A stretch of 64,000 bases of DNA from contig JAIWZP010000025.1 of assembly GCA_025201375.1 (NCBI GenBank), forward strand, positions 310,001-374,000, given 5' to 3'. Numbering within the stretch: the stretch's first letter is position 1; each line of letters begins with the position of its first letter. This document shows, in pieces, positions 25,901 through 38,369 of the stretch. Made by a program: the position numbers and the translations under genes. The stretch comes from Gongronella butleri (Eukaryota; Mucoromycota; Mucoromycetes; Mucorales; Cunninghamellaceae). The notes below the pieces were generated by a model. It had not been told where the DNA came from and did not search any database. It saw nothing but the letters and a program-made list of their open reading frames with translations.

Positions 25901-26137
25901 AGCCGCGGCGCGTTTTTTTTTTTAAAAAAAAAAAGGAGGGACAAACGCGCTCAATGCTTTTTTTTTTAGTATCCGACGGAGATCGCGTGGAACCTCAACA
26001 AGGTGATCCGCAAGGAGGGCTTGTCCAAGATGCAAAACGTGTTGACGTCGATGAATTTGCCCGAGCCTGTGCAAAAGCTGATGCGACGCTACTTTGACTA
26101 TGTGGAACTCTTCAAGGTGGAAGGCTATGAATTCTGA
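22992..26137 (+). CDS. ChAPs-family exomer subunit (Chs6/Bch1/Bud7-like)
   Basis: Thirteen exons (22992-23085, 23201-23274, 23356-23504, 23577-23669, 23735-23910, 23976-24262, 24379-24466, 24523-24551, 24615-24767, 24839-25327, 25415-25639, 25725-25889, 25970-26137) give 673 aa. ChAPs bind Arf1 and Chs5 at the trans-Golgi and sort cargo such as chitin synthase to the surface. Family segments seen: GTYHYVSGVDASSSATLAAYL, RVDVRVEVKIPGGVE, ETYLSAVLRAILYSDDSYYR, the TPR-like part (VGALLAEAYIGQ, EFDMALKLAKFAVNTTPSEF), ERWLDNLFMVLYEDLRIY and the C-terminal KLMRRYFDYVELFKVEGYEF. A Glu/Asp/Lys-rich insert of ~80 residues (~385-465) is variable. Exon 8 is only 29 nt. The donor at 23670 (CG|GTATGC) was chosen over an earlier GTGAGC because only it keeps frame. 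Confidence 0.92.
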
Positions 26138-26368
26138 TTTTCTATAAAAATTATAAAAATGTGCAGTGCACATCACATATAATGTATTTCAAAGCAATTG
26201 ATTGAATCGACGACTTTTTTTTTATTTTCCATTTCAGAAGGGGGGGGGCAAAAAAGTAAAAAAAAAAAAACTCAAAAGGGGAGGGGGAGGGGGAGGGACG
26301 AAGATTGAGATCAAAAAGCAAAAATAAACGCGAATTGCAAACAAATCATGGGCAGCCGTGGGGGGAAA

Positions 26369-27359
26369 TCAATCGGCCTTGTCGTCATTTTCCTGGGGAG
26401 CAGCATCATCCTGGCCCTTTGCATCACCTTCCGCGGGCACACGCGCAATCTGCACCGAAATTTCGCGCTCGCCAACCTTGACGTCTTTGAAACCGTCAAT
26501 GATCTTGAGCTGGTCTTGCTCGGATGGCACATTCACGAACCCATAGCCCTTGGATCGGCCACTTCGAAACGAAAAAAAAAAGAAATGGTCAGTGTTTCAT
26601 CTCGTAGCTTATCAATTCGTGCTATTTTTCTTTTTCTTTTGTCAATTGACGCGTCATGGCCGTTTGCAGATGTTCCTTACTTGCGCAGCCTGGCAACGGC
26701 AGCCGTATCAATGGTGAATTTATCAAAGAGAGCCGCCAACTCTTCATCAGTGGTTGAATAGGGCAAGTTTGCAACGTAAATGCGCGTCTTTGAGGGCACC
26801 ATAGGCGGGCGGGCTTCATCGTCCTTGCTGTTGCGGCGCGACGAACGACGACCACCGCGACGAGGCTTGCTTGGCTCGTCCGACTTTGGTTTGGCAAGCT
26901 GCACCGTGATCTGGCGCTCGTCAAGCTCCGTCTCGTTCAATTGCTCCACAGCCTTTTCAGCATCTGATGCTTGTTCAAACGACACAAATCCATAACCGGC
27001 CGATCGGAAGCGGCCGCGTCGAATCACTGTAGCACTCGCGCTTGCAAAAAAAAAAAAAATAATAATAAAAGACGCGTCCGTGGCCCCGCCAAAATTACGT
27101 GTTTGCATTGCTTACACTTTGCCAACCTTGCCAAAGTATTCGGTCAATGTTTCTTCGTTTGTCCCAAAAGACAAGTTGCCAACAAACACCTATCAAAACA
27201 TAAGACGCACCGAGGGTGTGAGAATGGCGCGGGTCGTGTGCTTTTTCCCCTTGACGACAAGGCCCAAATTTTTTGCCTTTTCTTTTTATCTTTTATCTAT
27301 TTCTATTTTCATTGAAATTTTACCTTGTTGTCTTCAGTTTCGTCGTTGGTGGTGGACAT
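26369..27359 (-). CDS. Two-RRM RNA-binding protein (Sbp1-like)
   Basis: Four exons (27324-27359, 27116-27189, 26681-27040, 26369-26561) give 220 aa. RRM1 (13-87) has RNP2 VFVGNLSF and RNP1 AGYGFVSF; RRM2 (124-197) has RNP2 IYVANLPY and RNP1 KGYGFVNV. The linker is basic (RRGGRRSSRRN), RGG-like and suited to contact RNA. The C-terminus is acidic (DDAAPQENDDKAD). The layout of two RRMs with an arginine-rich linker recalls yeast Sbp1, a translation repressor and P-body factor, but the assignment is by architecture only. Two introns end in AAG (GCAAG and CGAAG) rather than YAG. The 36-nt first exon (MSTTNDETEDNK) was chosen because it joins in phase with VFVGNL. Confidence 0.88.
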
Positions 27360-27712
27360 TTTTACACGATCCAAACAAAATAAAAGGTGCGTGAGGAAGC
27401 AAAAAAAAAAATTGAGAAATAACAACAAAAACGTTGAGGTTGAGAAAAAAAAAAAAAAAAAAAAAAGAGGTGAGAGTGAAAGAAAAGAGCTCAAACCCAT
27501 TGGAAAACCGACACCCTCGACAATGCCGCCATGCTTGTGTCAAAAAGTCCGCCTCCAAAATAGGAAACTCACCATTTTTTTTGCAAACAAAAGGAGGTCG
27601 CGTTGCACAAAGTATATGATCTTTCTTTTTCGCCATTCTCCTTGTTCTCCCCCATTTCTCTTTCACCTTTTTTTTTTCTTTCCTTTTTCCTTTTTTACTG
27701 CTTCTTTTTGCC
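27360..27712. promoter_or_regulatory. Bidirectional promoter region, RRM gene / Rax1-like gene
   Basis: 353 bp between divergent start codons. It contains a 22-nt A-run and T/C-rich tracts towards the Rax1-like start. No TATA box seen. Confidence 0.45.
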
Positions 27713-29080
27713 ATGTATTCACCACAGCCGCAGAGCAAAAAGTGGAGCATTTCGCAAGCAAACAGCCGGCTTTACTCTCAAGGGCTTGAAAATGCGCTTG
27801 AAAGCGATCTGACGCTGCAACAGCAATATCAGGGGGACGACGAGAAGAACACGATCCCGTTGCACCAATTGAACCGGCAGTCGACCAACAACCCATACAA
27901 ATCTTTTATCAGCCAAAGTGACAGCATTCAACAAAAACAGGATCCTTTTGCATTTGCGCCCATGGAAGCTTGGCAAGAGATGAAAGATTACAATCTGCAG
28001 GTGCACGGCATCCCGACGTTGGATCAGCTCCTTCGCCTGCCAACCAGCAGCCCCGTGACTCAGGCGCAATTCGCCAGCTTCCTCCGTCGACGCAATGCAC
28101 AGCAAAATCTCAATTTTTTGCTCGAATTAGAGACGCACCAGCGATTGTGGCAGGCCTACATCAACAGCGAGGAGCGTCAGCAGCGTCCGGAAATGCAACA
28201 AGACCGAACGAGCAAACTATTCGCTGGTGATGTGCTTCAACATCAAGCGAGCCCCACCACCGCCTATTTTGAGACATCCGACACCCAAAATCTGCTTCAA
28301 TCGCCCACTTCGTTGACGCATCACGCGAATCTCAGCAGCACATATGCGTCGCGTACTGTCCAGGGCCAGGACAAGTCATTGTCGCGCCACGATGTGGTGC
28401 AAAACGCCATTCGCGTTTATCGCACCTTTTGCAGCCGCTATGACGCAGCGCAACCTGTGCACCTGCCCGATGACCACTGCATTGCCCTCGAAACGCTCGT
28501 CGAGGAGCAACAGCGCCCAGAGCCCGCCGTGTTTGAATCCGCGCGTGCTCACGTCTTTGATGTTTTGAACATGTTTTACTATCCCCAGTTCGTCGATGCC
28601 GTCCTCTATACCAACGTCTCCACCGTGTCCGCAAGGCTGTACCTGACTGCTGGCATTTTATTGCTCATTTTTGGCTTCACCCTCGAATTTGCCTTTATCT
28701 TTTTGAATCTTGGCAACACGGCCACGCGATGGTGGCCATTCTTGCCATTCCTTTGCAGCTGGGCCTGCCTGATCACTGGGGCCACACACTTTGCATGGTG
28801 GTCCGCTTGGCTGAGGAAATCGTAAGAAAAAAAAAGAAGCAAAAAAAGGAGAAAGGCGCGGCAGAGTAAAAAAAAAAATCAAGGAGGTCATCTAACAGGA
28901 GGCCCTTTTTTTATTTTTTTTTACAACAGGGAATCAAGCTTCATGGTTTCTATACCTGTGCAGGACAAGACCGTGATCCGTATCCAGCAAAAACGTGCTT
29001 TTATTTGGTGCATTGGCAATATTCTTGTCGCTTTTGTGACAACCATTCTCTTTGTCTTCATTCCCGCTCATCGCTTGTAA
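27713..29080 (+). CDS. Rax1-like protein: RGS domain plus three membrane spans
   Basis: Two exons (27713-28821 and 28930-29080) give 419 aa. The N-terminal half carries a split RGS-like domain (LDQLLRLPTSSPVTQAQFASF, NAQQNLNFLLELETHQRLW, later DVVQNAIRVYRTFCSRY and ESARAHVFDVLNMFYYPQF). Three hydrophobic spans follow: YLTAGILLLIFGFTLEFAF (~310-330), FLPFLCSWACLITGATHFAW (~343-363) and FIWCIGNILVAFVTTILFVF (~394-414), the last in exon 2. RGS plus C-terminal spans is the layout of yeast Rax1, a plasma-membrane landmark for bud-site choice that works with Rax2. The ATG lies after a T/C-rich leader and is the first in frame. It is upstream of, and in the same orientation as, the glucan synthase gene. 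Confidence 0.82.
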
Positions 29081-30178
29081 TCATTTTCCTTTTCTTTGCT
29101 GCCGTTGTACTCTTTTTGAGTACAACATCATCCCCCCCTCCTTTCTCGCAATAAAAAAAAAACACAAGACACATGTTCAATTGGCGAATTTAGGCATCAA
29201 AAGAGGGCCATTTGATAAGGCAGCGCGTGCTTCATTGGCCAATTGCGGCCAATGGGCACCATCCAATGAAAGCCGTATCCAAAAGAAATGAAAAAAAAAA
29301 AAATAGAAGCTGGCTGCCGCGTGACTGTCCGCGCAGAATCGTTCCTTTGCTTATAAAGATCGAGATCTGAGATGACCTGGGGTAGAACCACTACATTGGA
29401 TGAGGAATGTGCCATTGGAAAGCACGGGCTCTATCAAACGCCTTGTTCATGATCATTGGACTTCTGTTGCGCCCTCCATATCTTGCAGGAAGGATGGATG
29501 GCGCGCACAAACCAATGAATGCACGAATTGGTCGTGGTTTTGCTGTAAAAAGGGTGTGTGACAAGGCGTGACAGCACACTATGCCTGTTTTGACACTGAC
29601 CCTAATGCACAATAGAAACTCCGCGGCGCGTGCCGCTTTGACCACCGGTCACAGGTGGACAATCAGCCCATTTGTCTAATCATCGGCCTTTTTTTTTCTT
29701 TTTCTTTGTGGGGTGCATGTACTGGGACATTGGTCAGTGTGCCACTTGCATGTCATGATGTGAATAGATGCATCGCCGCAAAATGAGACATACTGGAGAG
29801 CGTAGAGGCGACACGGACATGATTTTCAACCAATTTCGAGAAAATAAACGGCCTAAACACCCTAAAGAAAGCACTGGAGATACCGTTTGCACATATTTTT
29901 ATCTTTCAATTACAACTGCCATCTTTTCTTTCTGGCATTGAAGGAAGGCAGCATCATATCCCCGGTTTGTTTTTTATGTCCCCAATCAATATATTGCCGT
30001 GATGGCCTCTTGCTTTCCTTTTACCTCTTTCACCATCTGAACAGTAGCGTGCACGGCTACTGTCGCTTTTTTTTTTTTTTTTTACTGCTCCAAGCAACTG
30101 TAAAAGCACCCCATCGTCATTGCATCTTTATCGTTTATTGCATTTTACTGCTGGTCGCCCATTTAAAATCGCGTCATC
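29081..30178. other. Intergenic, upstream of glucan synthase
   Basis: 1.1 kb with no supported gene. A TTATAAAGA motif is at 29351-29359. CAAT-type words (GGCCAATTG, CCAATGGG, CCAATGAA) cluster at 29236-29272. The T-run at 30066-30083 and the leader up to 30178 probably belong to the glucan synthase transcript. Confidence 0.55.
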
Positions 30179-33100
30179 ATGCCAAGCTCATCCGATCCGA
30201 GCGAGCAGGAGAAGCTGGCGAGCGCGATCAACAACATCTTTCATACCAAAAAGAGTAGCCGCAGCACAGACAAGTCAGCGTCCATGGAAGAGGCTCGTGG
30301 AAATAAAAGTAAATTCAGCAATGCGAAATTCTCTCTCGACAGCGAGAGACACGAGCCCGAAGGCGATGGCGATTTTTCTGAAATCCGCGCTTACTATGCC
30401 AGGTAAATATTACAATCTTTTCCCATGTAGAATTGCATCCATGCCATCGCATAAAATCCAATTTTGGATCTCACATCGCATTTTGTAGCCAAAAACCAAA
30501 GCATGCAAAGGACATTTCAAAGCACAAACGCACCGAAACCACGTCCACGATCCCAGAGGGTGAGTAGACCGCGCACAATGGCAAAAAAAAAACCATTGCT
30601 CACGCGCGTTTTTTTCTCATTTTTTTTTTTTTCGCTGAATTTAGAGGCCGAGCCTGTTTCCGCCGTGGATACGAGCCAGGCCGACCTTTTGAAACCAAGT
30701 AGCCGCGCATCTCACGAACCGAGTATCAACGATCAGGCGGCTCCACGTGCAAGTGTTGCCACCAATTCGTCTGTTGCCGATACAGCCAAGTCGCGCCTTT
30801 CTTATGAAGCAGGCAGCAGCATTTACGAGCCAAGACCGTCGATGCAGCAACCAATGGACGCGTCCACACGTCCATCCGTCGACGGGAATATCAGCATCTA
30901 TAAAGATTCGCATCAATTGCCTCGGATGAATCCGCCACTTTTCCAGCAATATAGCCAACAACAACCTGTCTACCAGGATGACGAGAGCAATGTCGATGTG
31001 CTCAATCCGCTGGCCAATTCCGAGTGCGACCGCTATATGCGCTACGCAACATCGGCAGATTCAATGCTCGCGGCCATCCAAAGCCAGAAATACCGGAGCA
31101 AGCTCAACAATGAGAGCACGACGTCCATTGACAAGATGCAAACACCGCAAGACGACATCAGACACGGCTTGCGTGGCTATGGTGATGGACCGTATCCGTC
31201 ATGGGGTGGACCCGAGCTGCCAATTAGCGCCGACGACATTTTAACAATCTTTCAAGATTTAAAAAAGAAATTTGGTTTCCAACACGACAACATGATGAAC
31301 ATGTACGACCACTTGATGGTCATGCTCGATTCGCGGTCGTCGCGTCTCAAGCCGCAAGTCGCCTTGGACTCGCTACACGCAGATTACATTGGCGGCAAGC
31401 ACGCTAATTTCAGGATATGGTATTTTGCTGCGAAAATGGATTGCCTTGACCGCGACCAGGAGCTCATTCGCTTGGAAAAGGAGGAGACATCGTACGACGA
31501 GGTCGCGTGGCTGAAAACCGCGGAATCGCGCTGGCAAGAGACCATGACGCGCATGTCAAACACCGACAAGGTGCGCGAGGTCGCGTTATATTTATTGCTT
31601 TGGGGCGAGGCCGCGTCCGTGCGATTCACGCCGGAATTGCTCTGTTTCATCTACAAAAACGCGCTCGATTATGACAAATATACCCGTGATCCGGCCAATG
31701 ACGCGTCACACGACCCAGCCCCCGAGGGCGAGTACCTGGACAGCATCATCTCGCCACTCTACACCTTTATGCGCAATCAGACGTATGCAAAGTATAATGG
31801 CCGCTATATCAAGAGAGAGCGCGATCATGCTCGCACAATTGGCTACGACGACGTCAATCAGCATTTTTGGCGCCCCGATTGCTTTGAGCGCATCTATCTG
31901 GGCGCAGACAAGAAAAAGAGTCTCGCATCGTTGCCGCCACATGAGCGCTATCACGCCTTGTACACGGTGGATTGGAACAAAATCTTTGTCAAGACGTACA
32001 AGGAGAAAAGAACGTGGATGCATGCGTCCATCAACTTTACACGCGTCTGGATCATCCACATTGTCTCGTTTTGGTACTACATCAGTGCCAATGCGCCTTC
32101 CATGTATTTGGATTCTGACCCCGAGATCGCAAAAAATGAAGAATCGGTGCAATGGTCCGTTGTTGCGCTTGGCGGTGTCATTGCCGTGCTTTTGATGATC
32201 ATTGGCTCGTTTGCCGAGCTCGCCTATGTTCGCTGGGAATGGGTCACGTCACGCGTCGTGCTCCGTCGAATCTTTTTTCTTTTCTTTATGCTCATTTTGA
32301 ATGCCGGGCCTTCGTACTATTGTTTGTATCTGGACCGCACCAGCTTCATCTCCAAGCTCGTGGCCATTGTACAGCTTTTAGTCAGCATTGGCACCACCCT
32401 CTTCCTTGCCATCACACCGCCATCACGCCTCTTTGTCAGTAGGCACCGCAAATATCGCGACTCCATGGCACGCAGGCAATTCACTGGCAATTTCCCGCCA
32501 TTGAAGCGCATCGATCGCATCATGTCCATTGCGCTCTGGTTCTGCGTCTTTTCGTGCAAATTGCTCGAGTCTTACTTCTTTTTGGCGCTCTCGTTTAAGG
32601 ATCCATTGAAAGTCATGCTCAAAATGCACATTGAAAATTGCTCGGATGCCCTTGTTGGTGAATTGCTCTGCCAGTACATGCCCACGATCACCATTATCCT
32701 CATGTTCCTCATGGACCTGATCCTTTACTTTTTGGACACCTACCTGTGGTACATCATTTGGAACACGGCCTTTTCTGTCGCACGTTCCTTTTACCTTGGC
32801 ATCTCCATCTGGTCCCCCTGGCGAAACATCTTTTCAAGGCTCCCAAAGCGCATTTTTGTAAAGCTGCTTGCCACCACCGACATCCAAGTCAAGTACAGGC
32901 CAAAGGTTCTTTGCTCGCAAATATGGAATGCGATTGTAATCACCATGTATCGGGAGCATCTCATCAATGCCGAGCATGTCCAAAGAATGCTCTATCAACA
33001 AGTAAAAAAAAAAAAAATTAGAGAGAGATGCGGGAAGAGCGGGAAAAAGTGGACCTTTTTGACCCTTTTTTTTTTTTTTTTTTTTTTTTTACGTGCAACT

Positions 33101-36100
33101 CACAGGAAGTGAACCCGACTGACGGCCGCAAAACCTTAAAGCCGCCCACGTTCTTTGTGTCGCAGGAGGACACAGCATTCAAGACCGAGTATTTCCCACA
33201 GCACAGCGAGGCCGAGCGCCGAATTCACTTTTTTGCACAGAGTCTGACAACACCAATGCCAGCACCACGACCTGTCGAGTGTATGCCCTCGTACACGGTA
33301 CTTACGGTAAGCAACCAGATGGCGACATTGTCAATTTGCGCAATATGCGTGCCATTGGCGTCATCTCACGCCTCTTTTTCATCTTTTTTTTTTTTAGCCG
33401 CACTACAGCGAAAAGATGCTCCTTTCCCTGCGCGAGATCATCCGTGAAGAGGACGCGTACACTCGCGTCACGCTTCTCGAGTATCTCAAGCAATTGCATC
33501 CCGCAGAGTGGGACAATTTCGTCAAAGATACGAAAATATTGGCCGATGAGGAATTGCACGACGAAATCAAAAACAGCACGACCAACCTATCCGAGGCGAG
33601 CACCGAAAAGGACTCGACAAAGAGCAAAGTGGACGACTTGCCCTTTTATTGTATCGGCTTCAAGTCAAGCAAGCCGGAATACACGCTGCGCACGCGCATT
33701 TGGGCGTCTCTCCGCGCGCAAACGCTGTATCGCACCGTCAGCGGCTTCATGAATTACCGCAAAGCTATCAGGCTCCTTTTCCGCGTCGAAAATCCAGACA
33801 CTGTCCATAGTTACAAGGATGACAAGGACCAGCTGGAAAAAGATCTGGAACACCTCGCCAATCGCAAGTTTAAATTCCTCGTCGCGATGCAACGCTACGC
33901 GAAATTCAATCCCAGCGAGGCCGAGGACGCCGAATTCCTCTTGACCGCGTACCCCGACTTGATGATTGCTTATGTTGACGAAGAAGACGAAAATGACGCG
34001 TCTAGCGACATGGAAAAGGAGAATCCCACCGCCGTGCCTAACCAAGATGGCGAGCCGATCTATTATTCCGCGCTCATTGATGGCCACTGTGAAAAGGACG
34101 AGAATGGCCGACGCAAGCCAAAATACAGAATCAGGCTGCCAGGCAATCCAATTCTTGGCGATGGAAAGTCCGACAATCAGAATCATGCGCTCATCTTTTA
34201 TCGCGGCGAATTTCTGCAGCTGGTCGACGCCAACCAAGACAATTACCTGGAGGAGTGCCTCAAAATCAGAAATGTGCTCGGCGAGTTTGAAAATCTCGAC
34301 CCAATGGAGACATCGCCGTATTCGCCCGCTTTCAAAGGTGACGATTCCACGCCGGTCGCCATTGTTGGCGCGCGTGAGTACATCTTTTCAGAGAACATTG
34401 GCGTTCTGGGTGATGTTGCCGCTGGCAAAGAGCAGACCTTTGGCACACTGACCCAGCGCATCATGGCAAAAATTGGTGGCAAGCTGCACTATGGCCATCC
34501 AGATTTCCTAAATGCCATTTTTATGACGACGCGCGGTGGTGTCAGCAAGGCACAAAAGGGACTTCATTTGAATGAAGATATCTACGCCGGCATGGCCGCA
34601 TTCACACGCGGTGGAAAGATCAAACACACCGAATATTTCCAGTGTGGCAAGGGTCGTGATCTTGGCTTTGGCTCCATCCTCAATTTCACCACAAAAATTG
34701 GCACTGGCATGGGCGAGCAGATGCTGTCGCGGGAATATTATTACATTGGCACGCAATTGCCCTTGGACCGCTTCCTCACCTTTTATTACGCGCACCCTGG
34801 CTTCCACATCAACAACATTTTCATCATGCTCTCCGTGCAAATGTTCATGCTGGCCTTGTTGTTCATTGGCGCCATGGGGTCGTCACTCGTCATTTGCGAA
34901 TTCAATGCCGACGCGCCCGAGGACGCGCCATTATCCCCGCCTGGCTGCTACAACATGGTGCCCATCTTTGAATGGGTCAAGCGCTGCATCATGTCCATCT
35001 TTGTCGTCTTTTTCGTCGCGTTCATGCCGCTGTTTTTGCAAGAATTGACCGAGCGTGGCTTTGGCCGAAGCTTGACACGTCTTGGGCGCCACTTTATCTC
35101 GCTGTCGCCGCTCTTTGAAATATTTGTCACGCAAATCTATACCAATTCGGTACTTGAGAATTTGATTTTCGGCGGCGCGCAATACATTGGCACCGGACGC
35201 GGGTTCGCCACATCGCGTATCCCATTCTCGGTGCTCTACTCGCGCTTTGCCAGCGCGAGCATATACCAAGGTGTCCGTAATATGCTCATCATGCTGTTTG
35301 CATCGCTGGCCATCTGGATGCCGCACTTGATCTACTTTTGGTTCACCGTCGTTGCCCTCATCATCTCGCCCTTTGTCTTTAATCCCAACCAATTCGCGCT
35401 CGTCGACTTTTTGATCGATTACAAGGAATTCATGCGCTGGATGTCGCGTGGCAATTCAAAGTCGCACAAGAGCTCGTGGATCAACAATTGCCGCCTGGAG
35501 CGTGCTCGTATCACAGGCTACAAACGACGTGTCAAGCAGGAAAATGGCAGCGAAATCGTCGTGTCGCACTTGCCACGCGCACGATTTGCCACCATCTTCT
35601 TTGCTGAGATCTTGCAGCCGCTCATTCTTGCCGCCCTGTGCGTTTATCCCTATGTGTTTGTCAAGAGCTTTGATCCATTGGATGCGGCCAAGCCTAATCC
35701 GGGCCCAAGTGGCCTCATTCGTATTGGCGTGCTTGCTCTGGCACCTGTGGTGCTTAATGCCGGCGCCCTTGCCATGTTCTTTTGCGTGTCGCTCTTCCTC
35801 GGCTCCATCCTCAGTCTCTGCTGCCACAAATTTGGCTCCATCATGGCCGCCATCATGCATGGCTGGGCCGTGATCAACATGATCCTGATATTCGAGGCAC
35901 TGATGGTCCTCGAGGCATGGAAACCCACATCCATTGTGCTCGGCATGGTCTCCATCATTGCCATCCAACGATTCGCCCTCAAATTGATCACCGTGATGCT
36001 TCTAACACGCGAATTCAAGCATGACGGCGCCAATTGCGGCTGGTGGTCCGGCAAGTGGTACGGACGCGGCGTAAGTTGAATTTTAACCTGATTTCCCCAC

Positions 36101-36620
36101 CATCAGCATATTGCACTTTTTTTTTTTTGTGCGCAGCTTCTTACCTTTTTTTTTTTTTTTTTTTACCTTGTCCAGCTTGGGTGGCATGGTAAGACCCCAC
36201 ATGACTGCAATTAGCGCAAAGCCATTGTCTCATCTTTTTTTTTTTTTTTTTTGTTCGTTTACAGCGACATCGCAGCCGCTTCGTGAATACTTGTGCAAGA
36301 TTGTGGAAATGAGCGATTTTGCAGTTGATTTCATTCTGGGCCATGTCATTCTGTTTACGCTTTCGTTCTTTTGTCTAATCCCTTACATCAATCGTGCGCA
36401 CTCGCTCATGCTGTTTTGGCTGCGGCCAAGCAAGCAAATTCGGCCGCCCATCTGGACAGCACGAGAACGACGCAAGCGCCGACGCGTCGCCATCACATAC
36501 GGGATTCTCTTTGTGTTTATGTTCATTCTTTTTGTTTGTTTGATCGGGGCCCCCTTGGTACTTGGAAAAATGCTGCTGGAAACGCTCGAACTTGACGTTT
36601 CTTCGATGGTGCCTATTTAA
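30179..36620 (+). CDS. FKS1: 1,3-beta-glucan synthase catalytic subunit (FKS family)
   Basis: Seven exons (30179-30402, 30489-30559, 30645-33001, 33106-33306, 33398-36070, 36176-36188, 36265-36620) give 1964 aa, slightly longer than yeast Fks1. The enzyme polymerises UDP-glucose into the main wall glucan at the plasma membrane and is switched on by GTP-Rho1. The N-terminal cytosolic part has the FKS1-type domain ([17 protein letters not shown], ~295; [20 protein letters not shown], ~405), then a first block of spans (~560-880). The catalytic region has [20 protein letters not shown], then [16 protein letters not shown] and [20 protein letters not shown], the conserved glucan-synthase core, and [21 protein letters not shown] second set of spans ends the protein (WYGRGLGWHA...[13 protein letters not shown]). 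Exon 6 is only 13 nt. The ~200-residue N-terminal extension is disordered. Confidence 0.96.
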
Positions 36621-36959
36621 TTTTTTATCATCCATTTCATACATTAGCAAAATTAAAGGGTGACTTCCGCATTAGGTTGTATTCTAGCATCAAATCACAT
36701 TATTTTTCTTTTTTTTCCCTTCTTGATTGACAAAAAATAGACTTTTATTATCTTAGAACAACGTAGACAATCATTGCAATTGAGGATCTGCAGACAGTCG
36801 TTGTCGCGATACTGTAGCCTTGTTGCAGAAATATGAAGCGGATTGCATTTTACGCAAGAACCAGCCAATGCAACCCAGGAATTTATGGTATTTTCATCAT
36901 TGACAAATGGATGCATTGTAACATACAGTAGGGTTGAAAGGCACGGCGATGCGACGACC

Positions 36960-37860
36960 AGATTTTAACCTTTAAAATCTGTGACTGTACCCTTGGAAAA
37001 TCGGTGGAAAATCTTGCTTTTTGCAATTTGACATGGGCCGCCATCAAGTACTCTCAGCTTCACGAAACTTTGACAAGTCGGCATTTTACCCTTTCTCTTT
37101 TCAGAACAAAAGTAAAAACCGGAGGTCAATCTGGCCGTTGACGAGAAAATCGACATTTACCTATAAATTCACATTTTTGTCTCTGGCGCGTCGCGTTGCT
37201 ATTTGACCATGCTTAAATATTACACGTGCAACCTTCAATGTACCCTCTGACTACTATTTCGCCGCACCTTGTTCAACAAGACATTGAAAACCAGAGGTGA
37301 ACTGGATCATCGTTGAGCAGGTGAATTCGAAATCTCAACACTGTTACAAATGCAGAAATAAACGCCAGACAAGTCATCGTGGTTGGGTCGCCCAAAAGCA
37401 CATTAATAAAAGTTATATCGACACGTCTCTTCACACGTCTCTTCTTTGAAAAGAAAACGCTAAAACCAGCAGGAGTCAACCAAGTCATTGTGCAGATGAC
37501 TCCAAAATCTTGACATTTCCACAAATCCACAACGGGTTCGCAAAATACAGTATTTCGTGCAGCGCCGTAAAAATGGCACCGATCGAAAGAGAGGTACTCG
37601 CGCGTCATTTCCTGATTGCTTGTTTGTGCGCTCGATGGACGACGAACTTTGCACGCTTGCAAAAGTCGGTCAAACTTTGGAATAATTTTCAAACTCTCTT
37701 TTGTCGACAACTGGAAAAACGACCAACGGTGCTTTTGACGTGTCGAAGGCAGCTGTTGAATCTCTATCGAATGAGACCAAGTCCATCGATGGATGGCTAA
37801 AACGCGCAGAGAAAATGTATCCACTTTTTCATCAAATTCTTTAATGGCAACCAATTTGCT
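36960..37860 (+). repeat. Family of diverged non-coding repeats (related to 63700-64000)
   Basis: The phrase 'aaaaccagaggtgaactgg' (37289) recurs as 'aaaaccagcaggagtcaacc' near 37462, 'aaaaaccggaggtcaatctgg' near 37114 and 'aaaaactagaggtggactgg' near 63731, each followed by CATTG..CAGRTGA-like or GACATTT words. Further on, GCACCGATCGAAAGAGAGG matches GGCACCACTCGAAGGAGAC near 63890, and both copies continue towards GCTGTTGAATCT / CCTGTTGAATCT. This indicates at least three local copies and one distant copy. Confidence 0.65.
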
Positions 37861-38369
37861 CAGCAACGATCTGATACTGTAAACACGTGATTTTTATCTT
37901 AGTTTTACTAATAAACAGGGTGCAAAGCATCTAATGGGATGACTTGCAGTGCGCTAGCTTGGGTTTTGACTTTTTGCATCGGTCATTTCACCAGGCTGCA
38001 GTGCAGCCCACCATTCATTAGCGCGCAAAAATAATGTGCAAAATAAAAAAAATAAAAAATAAAAAACTACTCAAAAAAATAAAATTCCATGCAATCCACG
38101 CACCTTAATTTGAAGGTGTCAAACCTTAAATTTTTGCAAAAAAAATCTTGACCAAAGTAGGCACTTTTTCTCAGTCGATCGCCGTTCATGCGTCACTCTT
38201 TGCGCATTTTTCTTACGTTGTTGGCGCAACCTGTCATTTTGTCAACCAATAGCAAATCGTCGGAGTTACCTGTTTGGGATGCATTGATCACTCGGAGTTC
38301 GAAAAATCCAAATTAGGTAATTCTGAGATTGAAATATGTGACCCCTGAGTGACCCCTGAATTTTTCAAA

